A program made the position numbers and the translations under genes. This document shows positions 1 to 10,361 of a DNA stretch of 11,552 nucleotides, in pieces; position 1 is the stretch's first letter, and every line of letters begins with the position of its first letter. Location of the stretch: the NCBI GenBank assembly GCA_031258915.1, contig JAIRMD010000016.1:1-11552 (forward strand), read 5' to 3'. Source of the stretch: Prevotellaceae bacterium (GTDB lineage Bacteria > Bacteroidota > Bacteroidia > Bacteroidales > UBA932). A model generated the notes under the pieces. The model was not told the origin of the DNA, ran no database searches, and saw nothing but the letters and a program-made list of their open reading frames with translations.

Positions 1-1
1 G

Positions 2-160
2 TACCCCGGCGGCTCGTGGATGAAGGGGGTGCGGGTTTACCCCTACCCCAGCAAGCTCTACATCGACTACGTGAACGAAACCATCAGGAGCTCAGCCGAC
101 TCCACCGGAAACATTCCGGTCAACGTGGAGTACCGCATTTACAGGAAGAAAAAGAAGTGA
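2..160 (+). CDS. C-terminal end of an unrecognised protein (partial)
   Basis: Only the last 52 codons and a TGA stop are inside the window; the gene begins to the left. The reading frame starting at base 2 gives a peptide containing YPGGSWMKGVRVYPYPSKLY and ending in RIYRKKKK. It is rich in Tyr, Val and Ser, with alternating hydrophobic residues that suggest beta strands, and it closes with a short basic tail. I do not recognise the family and assign no function. This frame is preferred over the overlapping frame that runs from base 16 to 342, because that one would read through both hairpins and into the antisense of rpoC. The gene converges on rpoC, with 92 bases between the two stop codons. 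Its final lysine codons also supply the U-rich stretch of the likely rpoC terminator on the other strand. Confidence 0.6.
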   Translation, partial: YPGGSWMKGVRVYPYPSKLYIDYVNETIRSSADSTGNIPVNVEYRIYRKKKK

Positions 161-182
161 GGGGGGGGCAACGCCCCCTCAC
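146..182 (-). terminator. Likely intrinsic terminator of rpoC (possibly bidirectional)
   Basis: Bases 157-165 (GTGAGGGGG) pair with 174-182 (CCCCCTCAC), giving a 9-bp stem that is mostly G-C, with an 8-base loop that can slip to a tighter GGGGGC/GCCCCC form. Read on the minus strand, in the direction of rpoC, the stem is followed at once by TTCTTTTTCTT (156-146), the usual U-rich tail of an intrinsic terminator. In the plus direction the nearest T-run (192-196) lies about nine bases beyond the stem, so termination of the convergent gene by the same hairpin is possible but weaker. The plus-strand stop codon (158-160) lies inside the stem. Confidence 0.7.
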
Positions 183-197
183 TGTCTGTGATTTTTC

Positions 198-233
198 TAA
201 GGGGCACACGGAGAAGCATCTCCGTGCCCCTTA
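198..233. repeat. Strong inverted repeat between the convergent genes
   Basis: TAAGGGGC (198-205) and ACGGAGA (208-214) pair with TCTCCGT (219-225) and GCCCCTTA (226-233). This gives 15 base pairs with a 2-base bulge and a 4-base loop. It begins 20 bases after the rpoC stop codon in the direction of transcription. Neither side has a good T-run directly next to the stem, so by itself it is not a standard intrinsic terminator. It could protect the 3' end of the rpoC message, assist the second hairpin at 157-182, or be a copy of a dispersed intergenic palindrome. The structure is plain from the sequence; the role is inferred. Confidence 0.6.
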
Positions 234-252
234 CTTTACACCCAAAAGCCTC

Positions 253-4551
<4,299 letters not shown>

Positions 4552-4562
4552 TATATGATTTA

Positions 4563-4576
4563 AATTTCAGATTCTG
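4563..4576 (-). repeat. Degenerate GAAA-type heptamer copies ahead of rpoC
   Basis: In the sense of the operon this stretch reads AGAATCTGAAATTT and sits about a dozen bases before the rpoC start codon. It resembles the TGAAATC heptamers found between nusG and rplK. The match is short and lies in A/T-rich DNA, so it could be chance or simply the usual A/T-rich translation leader of this phylum. Confidence 0.25.
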
Positions 4577-4583
4577 GTGTTGC

Positions 4584-4603
4584 CCGTAAGCTAAAGCATA
4601 CGG
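4584..4603 (-). repeat. Small hairpin in the rpoB-rpoC spacer
   Basis: CCGTA (4584-4588) pairs with TACGG (4599-4603). After one mismatch, an inner GC/GC pair closes a 4-base loop, giving seven base pairs in total. No T-run follows it in the operon direction, so it is not a terminator. It may be a copy of a small dispersed palindrome; a genome-wide count would settle that. Confidence 0.4.
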
Positions 4604-4616
4604 TTAGTAAAGCGCC

Positions 4617-4629
4617 GTCCCTACGGGAC
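4617..4629 (-). repeat. GTCCC/GGGAC hairpin downstream of rpoB
   Basis: GTCCC (4617-4621) and GGGAC (4625-4629) form a perfect 5-bp stem with a 3-base loop. It overlaps the start of the heptamer repeat at 4627-4647. There is no U-tract beyond it in the operon direction, so it should not terminate transcription before rpoC. It could mark a processing or 3'-end stabilising site between the rpoB and rpoC cistrons. Confidence 0.4.
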
Positions 4630-4647
4630 TTTCGACTTTCGACTTTT
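4627..4647 (-). repeat. Three tandem 7-base repeats at the rpoB stop codon
   Basis: On the plus strand the unit GACTTTC occurs at 4627-4633 and 4634-4640, then as GACTTTT at 4641-4647. In the sense of the operon the units read GAAAGTC. The array begins one base after the rpoB TGA stop. Its GAAA-plus-three-bases form resembles the TGAAATC heptamers found between nusG and rplK. No coding role is visible. Confidence 0.75.
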
Positions 4648-4648
4648 A

Positions 4649-7600
4649 TCAGTCCAGCCCAATATTCAGCCCCAGTCCCCTCAGCTCGTGGAGCAGCACG
4701 TTGAGCGATTCGGGTAGCCCCGGCGTAGGCATTGGGTCGCCTTTCACTACTGTTTCGTAAGTTTTGGCTCTGCCCACCACGTCGTCGGATTTCACCGTAA
4801 GGATTTCCTGCAAAATGTTTGCAGCGCCAAACGCCTCGAGCGCCCACACCTCCATTTCGCCGAAGCGCTGACCGCCAAACTGCGCCTTGCCGCCCAGCGG
4901 CTGCTGCGTGATGAGCGAGTACGGGCCAATGGAGCGGGCATGCATCTTATCGTCCACCATGTGGCCAAGCTTAATCATGTAGATAACGCCCACCGTAGCC
5001 GGCTGGTCAAACTGCTCGCCGGTTCCGCCGTCGTGCAGGTAGGTTTTACCAAAGCGCGGAATGCCTGCCTTTTCGGTATACTCGGTCAGGTGCTCCAGCT
5101 GCGCACCGTCAAAGATGGGGGTTGCAAATTTTAGCCCCATTTGCTTACCTGCCCAGCCCAGCACTGTTTCGTATATCTGCCCGAGGTTCATGCGCGAAGG
5201 CACGCCCAGAGGGTTAAGCACAATATCTACAATTGTGCCGTCTTCGAGGAAGGGCATGTCTTCGTCGCGCACCACGCGGGCTACAATGCCTTTGTTGCCG
5301 TGTCGTCCGGCCATTTTATCGCCCACCGTAATTTTGCGCTTTTTGGCAATGTAAACCTTTGCCATCTGCACAATACCGCTCGGCAGCTCATCGCCAATGG
5401 TCAGGTTGTACTTTTTGCGCTTTACTGCAGCATCCAGCTCCTTGTACTTAATCAGGTAGTTGTGGACGAGCTTACGTATCGTGGCGTTCTTTTCCCTATC
5501 TGTCGTCCACTTGGTAGCGTTAATGTTGGTGTAGTCAAGGTCCATGAGCAGGCGCTGCGTAAACTTTACGCCTTTCGCAACCACCTCTGTGCCAAAGCAA
5601 TCTGACACTCCCTGCGATATTTTCCCGTTCACCAGCGTAAATAGCTTCTCCACTAGGGAGGTTTTTAGCGCATCAGCCTTTGTCTCCATTTCGTTGTCCA
5701 GCCTTTGCATCAGCTGCCGCTCGCTTGCCTTCGATTTTTTGTCCTCTTTGGTAACGCGCGAAAAGAGCTTTTTGTCCACCACCGTGCCGTAGAGCGAGGG
5801 GGAAGCTTTCAGCGATGCGTCCTTCACGTCGCCGGCCTTATCGCCGAATATGGCGCGCAGCAGCTTCTCCTCGGGCGAGGGGTCGCTTTCGCCCTTCGGC
5901 GTAATTTTTCCGATAAGAATATCGCCGGGTACAACCGTAGCGCCAATGCGGATAAGCCCGTTCTCATCGAGGTTGCGCGTTGCATCCTCGCTCACGTTGG
6001 GGATATCCGAGGTCAGCTCCTCCATGCCGCGCTTGGTATCGCGCACCTCCATGATGTGCTCGTCAATGTGTATGGAGGTAAAGACATCCTCGCGCACCAG
6101 CCGCTCGGAGAGCACAATGGCATCCTCAAAGTTGTAGCCCTTCCATGGCATGAAGGCTACCTTGAGGTTACGCCCCAGCGCCAACTCTCCGCCCTGGGTT
6201 GAGTAGCCTTCGGTCATCAGCTGCCCCTTGGCTACCCGCTGCCCCTTGCGCACCACAGGGCGCAGGTTAATGCAGGTATTCTGGTTCGTTTTCTGGTACT
6301 TGGTAATTTTATACACCACCAAGTCAGGGTCAAAGGAAACGAACTTTTCCGCCTCCGTGTAGCTGTACCTCACGTGAATTTCGCGGGAATCTACGTACTC
6401 CACCACGCCGTTGCGCTCGGCCACTATTTGCGTGCGGCTGTCGCGCACCACCTCTCCCTCAAGCCCTGTACCCACAATAGGCGCTTCGGGGCGGACGAGC
6501 GGAACGGCCTGCCGCATCATGTTTGCCCCCATGAGCGCACGGTTGGCGTCGTCGTTTTCCAAAAACGGGATAAGCGAAGCGGCAATGGAGGCTATCTGGT
6601 TGGGAGCAACGTCCATCAGCTCTATCTTATCCGGCTCCGTTACCGGATAGTCGGCTTCCAAGCGGCACTTTATGCGGGTATCAACAAAATTCCCATCTTT
6701 GTCGATGGCGGAGTTGGCCTGCGCAATAACCTTGTTTTCCTCCTCCTCGGCGCTCATGTACACCACCTCGCGGTTGTCGAGGTTTACTTTTCCGCCGCTG
6801 ACCTTACGGTAGGGCGTTTCGATGAAGCCAAGCTTGTTTATCCTGGCGTAAACGCAAAGCGACGATATGAGGCCGATGTTGGGGCCTTCGGGGGTTTCAA
6901 TGGGGCACAGGCGCCCGTAGTGCGTATAGTGCACGTCGCGCACCTCGAAACCTGCACGCTCGCGGCTCAAGCCGCCTGGCCCCAGGGCCGACGTGCGGCG
7001 CTTGTGCGTAATCTCGGTGAGCAGGTTGGTTTGGTCCATGAACTGCGAGAGCTGGTTAGTCCCAAAAAATGAGTTGATAACCGACGAAAGCGTCTTGGCG
7101 TTGATCAGGTCGATAGGCGTAAACACTTCGTTGTCGCGCACGTTCATGCGCTCGCGAATAGTTCGCGACATACGCGCCAGCCCAACGCCAAACTGGTTGG
7201 CAAGCTGCTCGCCAACCGTGCGCACGCGGCGGTTGCTCAGGTGGTCAATATCGTCCACGTCGGCTTTGGAGTTGATGAGCTGTATCAGGTGCCTGATGAT
7301 GGCAATCATGTCATCTTTAGTCAGCACCCTGGTACCGGTGGGGATGCTTAGGCCGAGCTTGGTGTTGATGCGGTAGCGCCCCACGTCGCCCAGGTCGTAG
7401 CGCTTGTCGGAGAAGAAGAGCTTGTCGATAACGTCGCGCGCCGTAGCTTCATCGGGCGGCTCGGAGCTGCGCAGCTGCCGGTAAATGTACACCACCGCCT
7501 CCTTTTCCGAGTTGCAGGGGTCTTTCTGCATCGTATTCAGGATGAGGGAGTACTCCGCAGCGTTTTGGCCTTCCTTGTGGAGCAAAATAGACTTGGCATC

Positions 7601-8467
7601 CGACTCGAGGATAGGCTCAATGTGCTCCTTTTCGAGCACCACCTCGCGGTCAATCACCACCTCGTTGCGCTCAATGGAGACCACCTCGCCCGTGTCCTCG
7701 TCCACAAAATCTTCAATCCACGATTTGAGCACGCGGGCTGCCAGCCGGCGGCCGATGTACTTGCTCAGCGTGCTTTTGGAGACTTTCACCTCGTCGGCCA
7801 GCCCGAATATTTCCAAAATATCCTTGTCCGATTCGTAGCCTATTGCACGCAGCAGCGTAGTTACGGGCAGCTTCTTTTTGCGGTCGATGTAGGCGTACAT
7901 CACGTTGTTGATGTCGGTGGCAAACTCAATCCACGAGCCTTTGAAGGGGATAATGCGCGCCGAGTAAAGCTTGGCGCCGTTGGCGTGCGTGCTTTGGCCG
8001 AAGAATACGCCCGGCGAGCGGTGCAGCTGCGACACCACCACGCGCTCGGCGCCGTTGATGACAAACGTACCGCGGGGCGTCATGTAGGGAACGGTGCCTA
8101 AGTAGACATCCTGTATCACGGTATCGAAATCCTCATGCTCGGGGTCGGTGCAGAAAAGCTTCAGCTTGGCCTTGAGCGGAACGCTGTAGGTAAGCCCCCG
8201 CTCCAAGCATTCGTCAATGTTGTAGCGCGGAGGATCGATAAAGTAATCAACAAACTCCAGCACAAAGTTGTTGCGCGTGTCGGTAATAGGAAAATTTTCT
8301 TGAAAGACCCTGAATAGACCTTCATTTTTTCGGTTCTCCGAAGTTGTTTCAAGCTGAAAAAAATCCTGAAACGATTTCAGCTGCACTTCCAAAAAATCGG
8401 GGTGTTCAAATTTATTCTTTATGGTCGCGAAGCTGATACGCTCGGTGGCATTGTTGTGTGAGAGCAT
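4649..8467 (-). CDS. rpoB: DNA-directed RNA polymerase subunit beta
   Basis: With the start chosen here the protein has 1272 residues, as in Bacteroides RpoB (about 1270 from memory). It makes up one jaw of core RNA polymerase and the rifamycin pocket. Visible landmarks are SQFMDQ with Asp478 (E. coli D516), His488 (H526) and Ser493 (S531), the cluster II motif PIETPEGPNIGL, GYNFEDAI with Glu781 and Asp782, and GDKMAGRHGNKG with Lys1051 and Lys1059 (E. coli K1065 and K1073). The C-terminus is LHELRGLGLNIGLD. Roughly 897-1025 holds the long insertion found at this place in many Gram-negative groups. Residue 482 is Leu where E. coli has Pro520. A longer frame opens at 8500 and would add 11 residues. 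I prefer 8467 because it gives the same 12-residue distance to the conserved Phe as in Bacteroides, and because the upstream ATG lies in an 8-base tandem repeat. The stop is TGA. Confidence 0.97.
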   Translation of the reverse strand: MLSHNNATERISFATIKNKFEHPDFLEVQLKSFQDFFQLETTSENRKNEGLFRVFQENFPITDTRNNFVLEFVDYFIDPPRYNIDECLERGLTYSVPLKAKLKLFCTDPEHEDFDTVIQDVYLGTVPYMTPRGTFVINGAERVVVSQLHRSPGVFFGQSTHANGAKLYSARIIPFKGSWIEFATDINNVMYAYIDRKKKLPVTTLLRAIGYESDKDILEIFGLADEVKVSKSTLSKYIGRRLAARVLKSWIEDFVDEDTGEVVSIERNEVVIDREVVLEKEHIEPILESDAKSILLHKEGQNAAEYSLILNTMQKDPCNSEKEAVVYIYRQLRSSEPPDEATARDVIDKLFFSDKRYDLGDVGRYRINTKLGLSIPTGTRVLTKDDMIAIIRHLIQLINSKADVDDIDHLSNRRVRTVGEQLANQFGVGLARMSRTIRERMNVRDNEVFTPIDLINAKTLSSVINSFFGTNQLSQFMDQTNLLTEITHKRRTSALGPGGLSRERAGFEVRDVHYTHYGRLCPIETPEGPNIGLISSLCVYARINKLGFIETPYRKVSGGKVNLDNREVVYMSAEEEENKVIAQANSAIDKDGNFVDTRIKCRLEADYPVTEPDKIELMDVAPNQIASIAASLIPFLENDDANRALMGANMMRQAVPLVRPEAPIVGTGLEGEVVRDSRTQIVAERNGVVEYVDSREIHVRYSYTEAEKFVSFDPDLVVYKITKYQKTNQNTCINLRPVVRKGQRVAKGQLMTEGYSTQGGELALGRNLKVAFMPWKGYNFEDAIVLSERLVREDVFTSIHIDEHIMEVRDTKRGMEELTSDIPNVSEDATRNLDENGLIRIGATVVPGDILIGKITPKGESDPSPEEKLLRAIFGDKAGDVKDASLKASPSLYGTVVDKKLFSRVTKEDKKSKASERQLMQRLDNEMETKADALKTSLVEKLFTLVNGKISQGVSDCFGTEVVAKGVKFTQRLLMDLDYTNINATKWTTDREKNATIRKLVHNYLIKYKELDAAVKRKKYNLTIGDELPSGIVQMAKVYIAKKRKITVGDKMAGRHGNKGIVARVVRDEDMPFLEDGTIVDIVLNPLGVPSRMNLGQIYETVLGWAGKQMGLKFATPIFDGAQLEHLTEYTEKAGIPRFGKTYLHDGGTGEQFDQPATVGVIYMIKLGHMVDDKMHARSIGPYSLITQQPLGGKAQFGGQRFGEMEVWALEAFGAANILQEILTVKSDDVVGRAKTYETVVKGDPMPTPGLPESLNVLLHELRGLGLNIGLD

Positions 8468-8490
8468 GTCTGTATTTATTGAAAGATAAG

Positions 8491-8506
8491 ATGTGAACAT
8501 GTGAAC
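8491..8506 (-). repeat. Tandem 8-base repeat just upstream of rpoB
   Basis: ATGTGAAC occurs twice in a row on the plus strand (8491-8498 and 8499-8506). A related ATGTGAGC lies at 8567-8574, in the loop of the larger hairpin. The repeat contains the upstream in-frame ATG (8500-8498) that would lengthen RpoB, which argues that this ATG is accidental. No binding protein can be named. Confidence 0.55.
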
Positions 8507-8527
8507 GCTAAAAACTACTCATTGTAG

Positions 8528-8543
8528 CACTGCCTGCGCAGTA
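8528..8543 (-). repeat. Short hairpin in the rplL-rpoB spacer
   Basis: In the operon transcript UACUGC pairs with GCAGUG around the loop GCAG, giving six base pairs including one G-U. It follows the larger 15-bp stem at 8552-8589 by eight bases, so the two may form a stacked structure. No U-tract follows directly. The TTTTT at 8512-8516 lies about a dozen bases beyond the stem, too far for a standard terminator but possibly enough to cause pausing. Confidence 0.4.
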
Positions 8544-8551
8544 AGCAGCAA

Positions 8552-8589
8552 TAGGCTTAGAACTTCATGTGAGCGAAATTCTAAACCTA
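8552..8589 (-). ncRNA. 15-bp stem-loop in the rplL-rpoB spacer of the mRNA
   Basis: In the operon transcript TAGGTTTAGAATTTC (8589-8575) pairs with GAAGTTCTAAGCCTA (8566-8552) around the loop GCTCACAT. All 15 positions pair, two of them as G-U. On the other strand the same two positions are C-A mismatches, so the stem is continuous only in the sense RNA of the operon. It begins 23 bases after the rplL stop codon. In E. coli the rplL-rpoB spacer contains an RNase III cleavage hairpin and a partial terminator that set the ratio of ribosomal protein to polymerase. This element sits at the same place, but equivalence is inferred from position only. Confidence 0.6.
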
Positions 8590-8612
8590 ACTGTCTTCTG
8601 GTAAAGAAGTTG

Positions 8613-8990
8613 TTATTTTACTTCAACTTCTGCTCCTACCTCTTCGAGCTGCTTTTTTATGGTTTCGGCGTCAGCCTTCGAAATTTTCTCCTTTACAGGT
8701 TTCGGAGCGGCGTCAACCAAATCTTTTGCTTCCTTCAGGCCAAGCGAGGTAATTTCCTTCACCACCTTCACCACCTGCAGCTTGCTTCCACCGGCGCTCT
8801 TGAGGATTACATCAAACTCGGTTTGCTCTGCTTCGGCAGCGGCAGCGCCGCCGGCAGCAGGAGCAGCCACCGCCACGGCAGCGGCTGCAGGCTCAATACC
8901 ATATTCATCTTTCAAAATTTTTGCGAGCTCGCTTACTTCTTTTACGGTAAGGTTTACCAGCTCTTCTGCTAAATTTTTTATGTCAGCCAT
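8613..8990 (-). CDS. rplL: 50S ribosomal protein L7/L12 (bL12)
   Basis: The protein has 125 residues, normal for the family. It forms dimers on L10 to build the flexible stalk that recruits and activates the translational GTPases. Residues 1-33 are the helical dimerisation and L10-binding domain. Residues 34-57 are an Ala/Gly/Pro-rich hinge (AAAAVAVAAPAAGGAAAA). Residues 58-125 are the globular C-terminal domain, with the conserved factor-binding helices around VKEITSLGLKEAKDLVDAAP and KADAE. The ATG is preceded by GTATAAGAAA, an A-rich leader without a Shine-Dalgarno sequence; the stop is TAA. It lies 112 bases after rplJ and 145 bases before rpoB, so it is set apart on both sides by structured spacers. 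That would suit a product needed in several copies per ribosome. Confidence 0.98.
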   Translation of the reverse strand: MADIKNLAEELVNLTVKEVSELAKILKDEYGIEPAAAAVAVAAPAAGGAAAAEAEQTEFDVILKSAGGSKLQVVKVVKEITSLGLKEAKDLVDAAPKPVKEKISKADAETIKKQLEEVGAEVEVK

Positions 8991-9013
8991 TTTCTTATAC
9001 TTTTTTTTGAGTG

Positions 9014-9102
9014 TTTAGTTTACTAAAAAATTGCCACCCTATTTTTACGGTGCCGGCCGGGCGGCGTTGGCGCGCTGTTATTTTTCCGATAGCGCAGAGC
9101 GC
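9014..9102 (-). other. rplJ-rplL spacer with a G/C-rich block and small palindromes
   Basis: The 112-base spacer (8991-9102) mixes very different base compositions. A block of about 28 bases (9050-9077) is nearly all G and C and contains the palindrome CCGGCCGG. It is flanked by two near-identical direct repeats, TATTTTTACG (9040-9049) and TATTTTTCCG (9079-9088). A 5-bp hairpin AGCGC/GCGCT at 9091-9103 touches the rplJ stop codon. TTTAGT (9014-9019) and ACTAAA (9022-9027) form a short palindrome upstream of rplL. No open reading frame, promoter consensus or clear terminator was seen. The spacer may control translation or processing at the L10/L12 boundary, but nothing shows this directly. Confidence 0.4.
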
Positions 9103-9624
9103 TCACGCCGCGCGCGATTCGAGCGTTTTTACAAGGCCTCCCAGCGTATGCTCGCCCGATTGCAGCGCAGCGATAACGGTTCGGGTTGGCGATTGCAGCA
9201 GCGCTACAGCGTCGGCAACGAGCTCCTGGCGGCTCTTGATGTTCACCAGCTCGTCGAGCATGTGGTCGCCCACGTAGAGCGATTCTTGCACGTAGGCGGC
9301 TTTGAGCGTCGGCTTGTCGCCGGTAGCGCGAAATTCTTCGATGAGCTTTGCCGGTACGTTTGCGCCTTCGGCAAGCATAATGGACGTTGCGCCTGTGAGC
9401 ACGCCAAAAATATCGGCTTCGGCGAAGCCTATTTGTTCCAGCGCCTTGCGCAGCAAAGTATTTTTTACTACTACCAGCGTGATCTGCTTCTCGAAGCACT
9501 TTCTCCTTAGCTTGGTTGTTTTCGCTGCGTTGAGCGTCGAAATATCCGTAAGGTAAAAGTGGGGCGTTGCCTTGAGCTGCTCGGATAGCCTATCAATAAT
9601 AACCTTTTTTTCTTCTTTTTTCAT
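9103..9624 (-). CDS. rplJ: 50S ribosomal protein L10 (uL10)
   Basis: The protein has 173 residues, typical of bacterial L10. It anchors the L7/L12 dimers to 23S rRNA at the base of the stalk. The N-terminal globular part binds rRNA next to L11 and includes KATPHFYLTDISTLNAAKTT and the conserved VVKNTLLRKAL. The C-terminal helical part, ending HTLGGLVKTLESRAA, carries the L12-dimer binding sites. The ATG lies only 15 bases after the rplA stop codon, with the leader AAAAATTCACC and no Shine-Dalgarno sequence. In E. coli and B. subtilis L10 represses its own operon through a long structured leader before rplJ. There is no room for that here, so any feedback must act inside rplA, elsewhere, or not at all. 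The stop is TGA. Confidence 0.98.
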   Translation of the reverse strand: MKKEEKKVIIDRLSEQLKATPHFYLTDISTLNAAKTTKLRRKCFEKQITLVVVKNTLLRKALEQIGFAEADIFGVLTGATSIMLAEGANVPAKLIEEFRATGDKPTLKAAYVQESLYVGDHMLDELVNIKSRQELVADAVALLQSPTRTVIAALQSGEHTLGGLVKTLESRAA

Positions 9625-9639
9625 GGTGAATTTTTGCTA

Positions 9640-10338
9640 CTACGATTTGTCTTCAACCGACTTGGGGTCAATGGCCAGGCCGGGGCTCATGGTAGATGAA
9701 ATGGTAATGCTTTTGAGGTAAGTACCCTTAGCTGCCGAGGGCTTGAGCTTCACAATGGTGTGAATAAGCTCCTTTGCGTTTTCGGTTATCTTCTCGGCAT
9801 CAAACGACACCTTGCCTATAGCCGCATGAACGATGCCGGTTTTATCAACCTTAAAGTCAATTTTGCCGGCTTTCACCTCCTGCACAGCCTTGCCCACCTC
9901 CATGGTTACCGTACCGGTTTTAGGGTTCGGCATCAGGCCTCGCGGCCCGAGCACCCTGCCTAATGCGCCGATTTTGGCCATTACGCTGGGCATGGTAATT
10001 ATCACGTCAACGTCAGTCCACCCACCTTTGATTTTTTCGATGTAGTCGTCCAGCCCAACGTAGTCTGCGCCGGCAGATTTTGCCTCGGCTTCCTTGTCGG
10101 GCGTGCAAAGCGTCAGCACGCGCACGTTTTTACCCGTGCCGTGCGGCAGCGTTACCACGCCGCGAACCATTTGGTTAGGTTTTTTCGGATCTACCCCCAA
10201 GCGCACAGACACCTCTACCGACGCATCAAACTTTGTAAAGGAAATATCCTTCAAAAGCGTCGCTGCTTCGGAGAGCTTGTACTGCTTACCCTGCTCGACC
10301 TTTGTTAAAACAACCTTTCTGTTTTTTGTAGGCTTCAT
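9640..10338 (-). CDS. rplA: 50S ribosomal protein L1 (uL1)
   Basis: The protein has 232 residues, the usual length. It binds 23S rRNA helices 76-78 to form the L1 stalk, which helps release deacylated tRNA from the E site. The family signature GPRGLMPNPKTGTVT is at 131-145. The second domain holds VVTLPHGTGKNVRVL (61-75), and the C-terminal part has KAGKIDFKVDKTGIVHAAIGK. In E. coli L1 also represses its own operon by binding the mRNA ahead of rplK. A hairpin at 10847-10882 is in the matching place here, but a true L1 site is not shown. The start is 23 bases after the rplK stop codon, with an A/T-rich leader. The stop is TAG. Confidence 0.98.
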   Translation of the reverse strand: MKPTKNRKVVLTKVEQGKQYKLSEAATLLKDISFTKFDASVEVSVRLGVDPKKPNQMVRGVVTLPHGTGKNVRVLTLCTPDKEAEAKSAGADYVGLDDYIEKIKGGWTDVDVIITMPSVMAKIGALGRVLGPRGLMPNPKTGTVTMEVGKAVQEVKAGKIDFKVDKTGIVHAAIGKVSFDAEKITENAKELIHTIVKLKPSAAKGTYLKSITISSTMSPGLAIDPKSVEDKS

Positions 10339-10361
10339 TTATCAAAAGATTTTTTTGTAGT

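Noticed and set aside
6374..7072. A 232-codon plus-strand frame antisense to rpoB
   Set aside because: Shadow of rpoB in the reverse frame, with no start signal or recognisable domain.
8505..8516. TAGTTTTT on the minus strand upstream of rpoB, close to the Bacteroidota -7 element TAnnTTTG
   Set aside because: The last base does not match and there is no TTTG at the needed distance upstream, so a promoter is not supported.
9024..9054. Possible attenuator before rplL: short CACC/GGTG stem followed by ATTTTTT
   Set aside because: The stem is only four base pairs with a poor extension, too weak to call a terminator.
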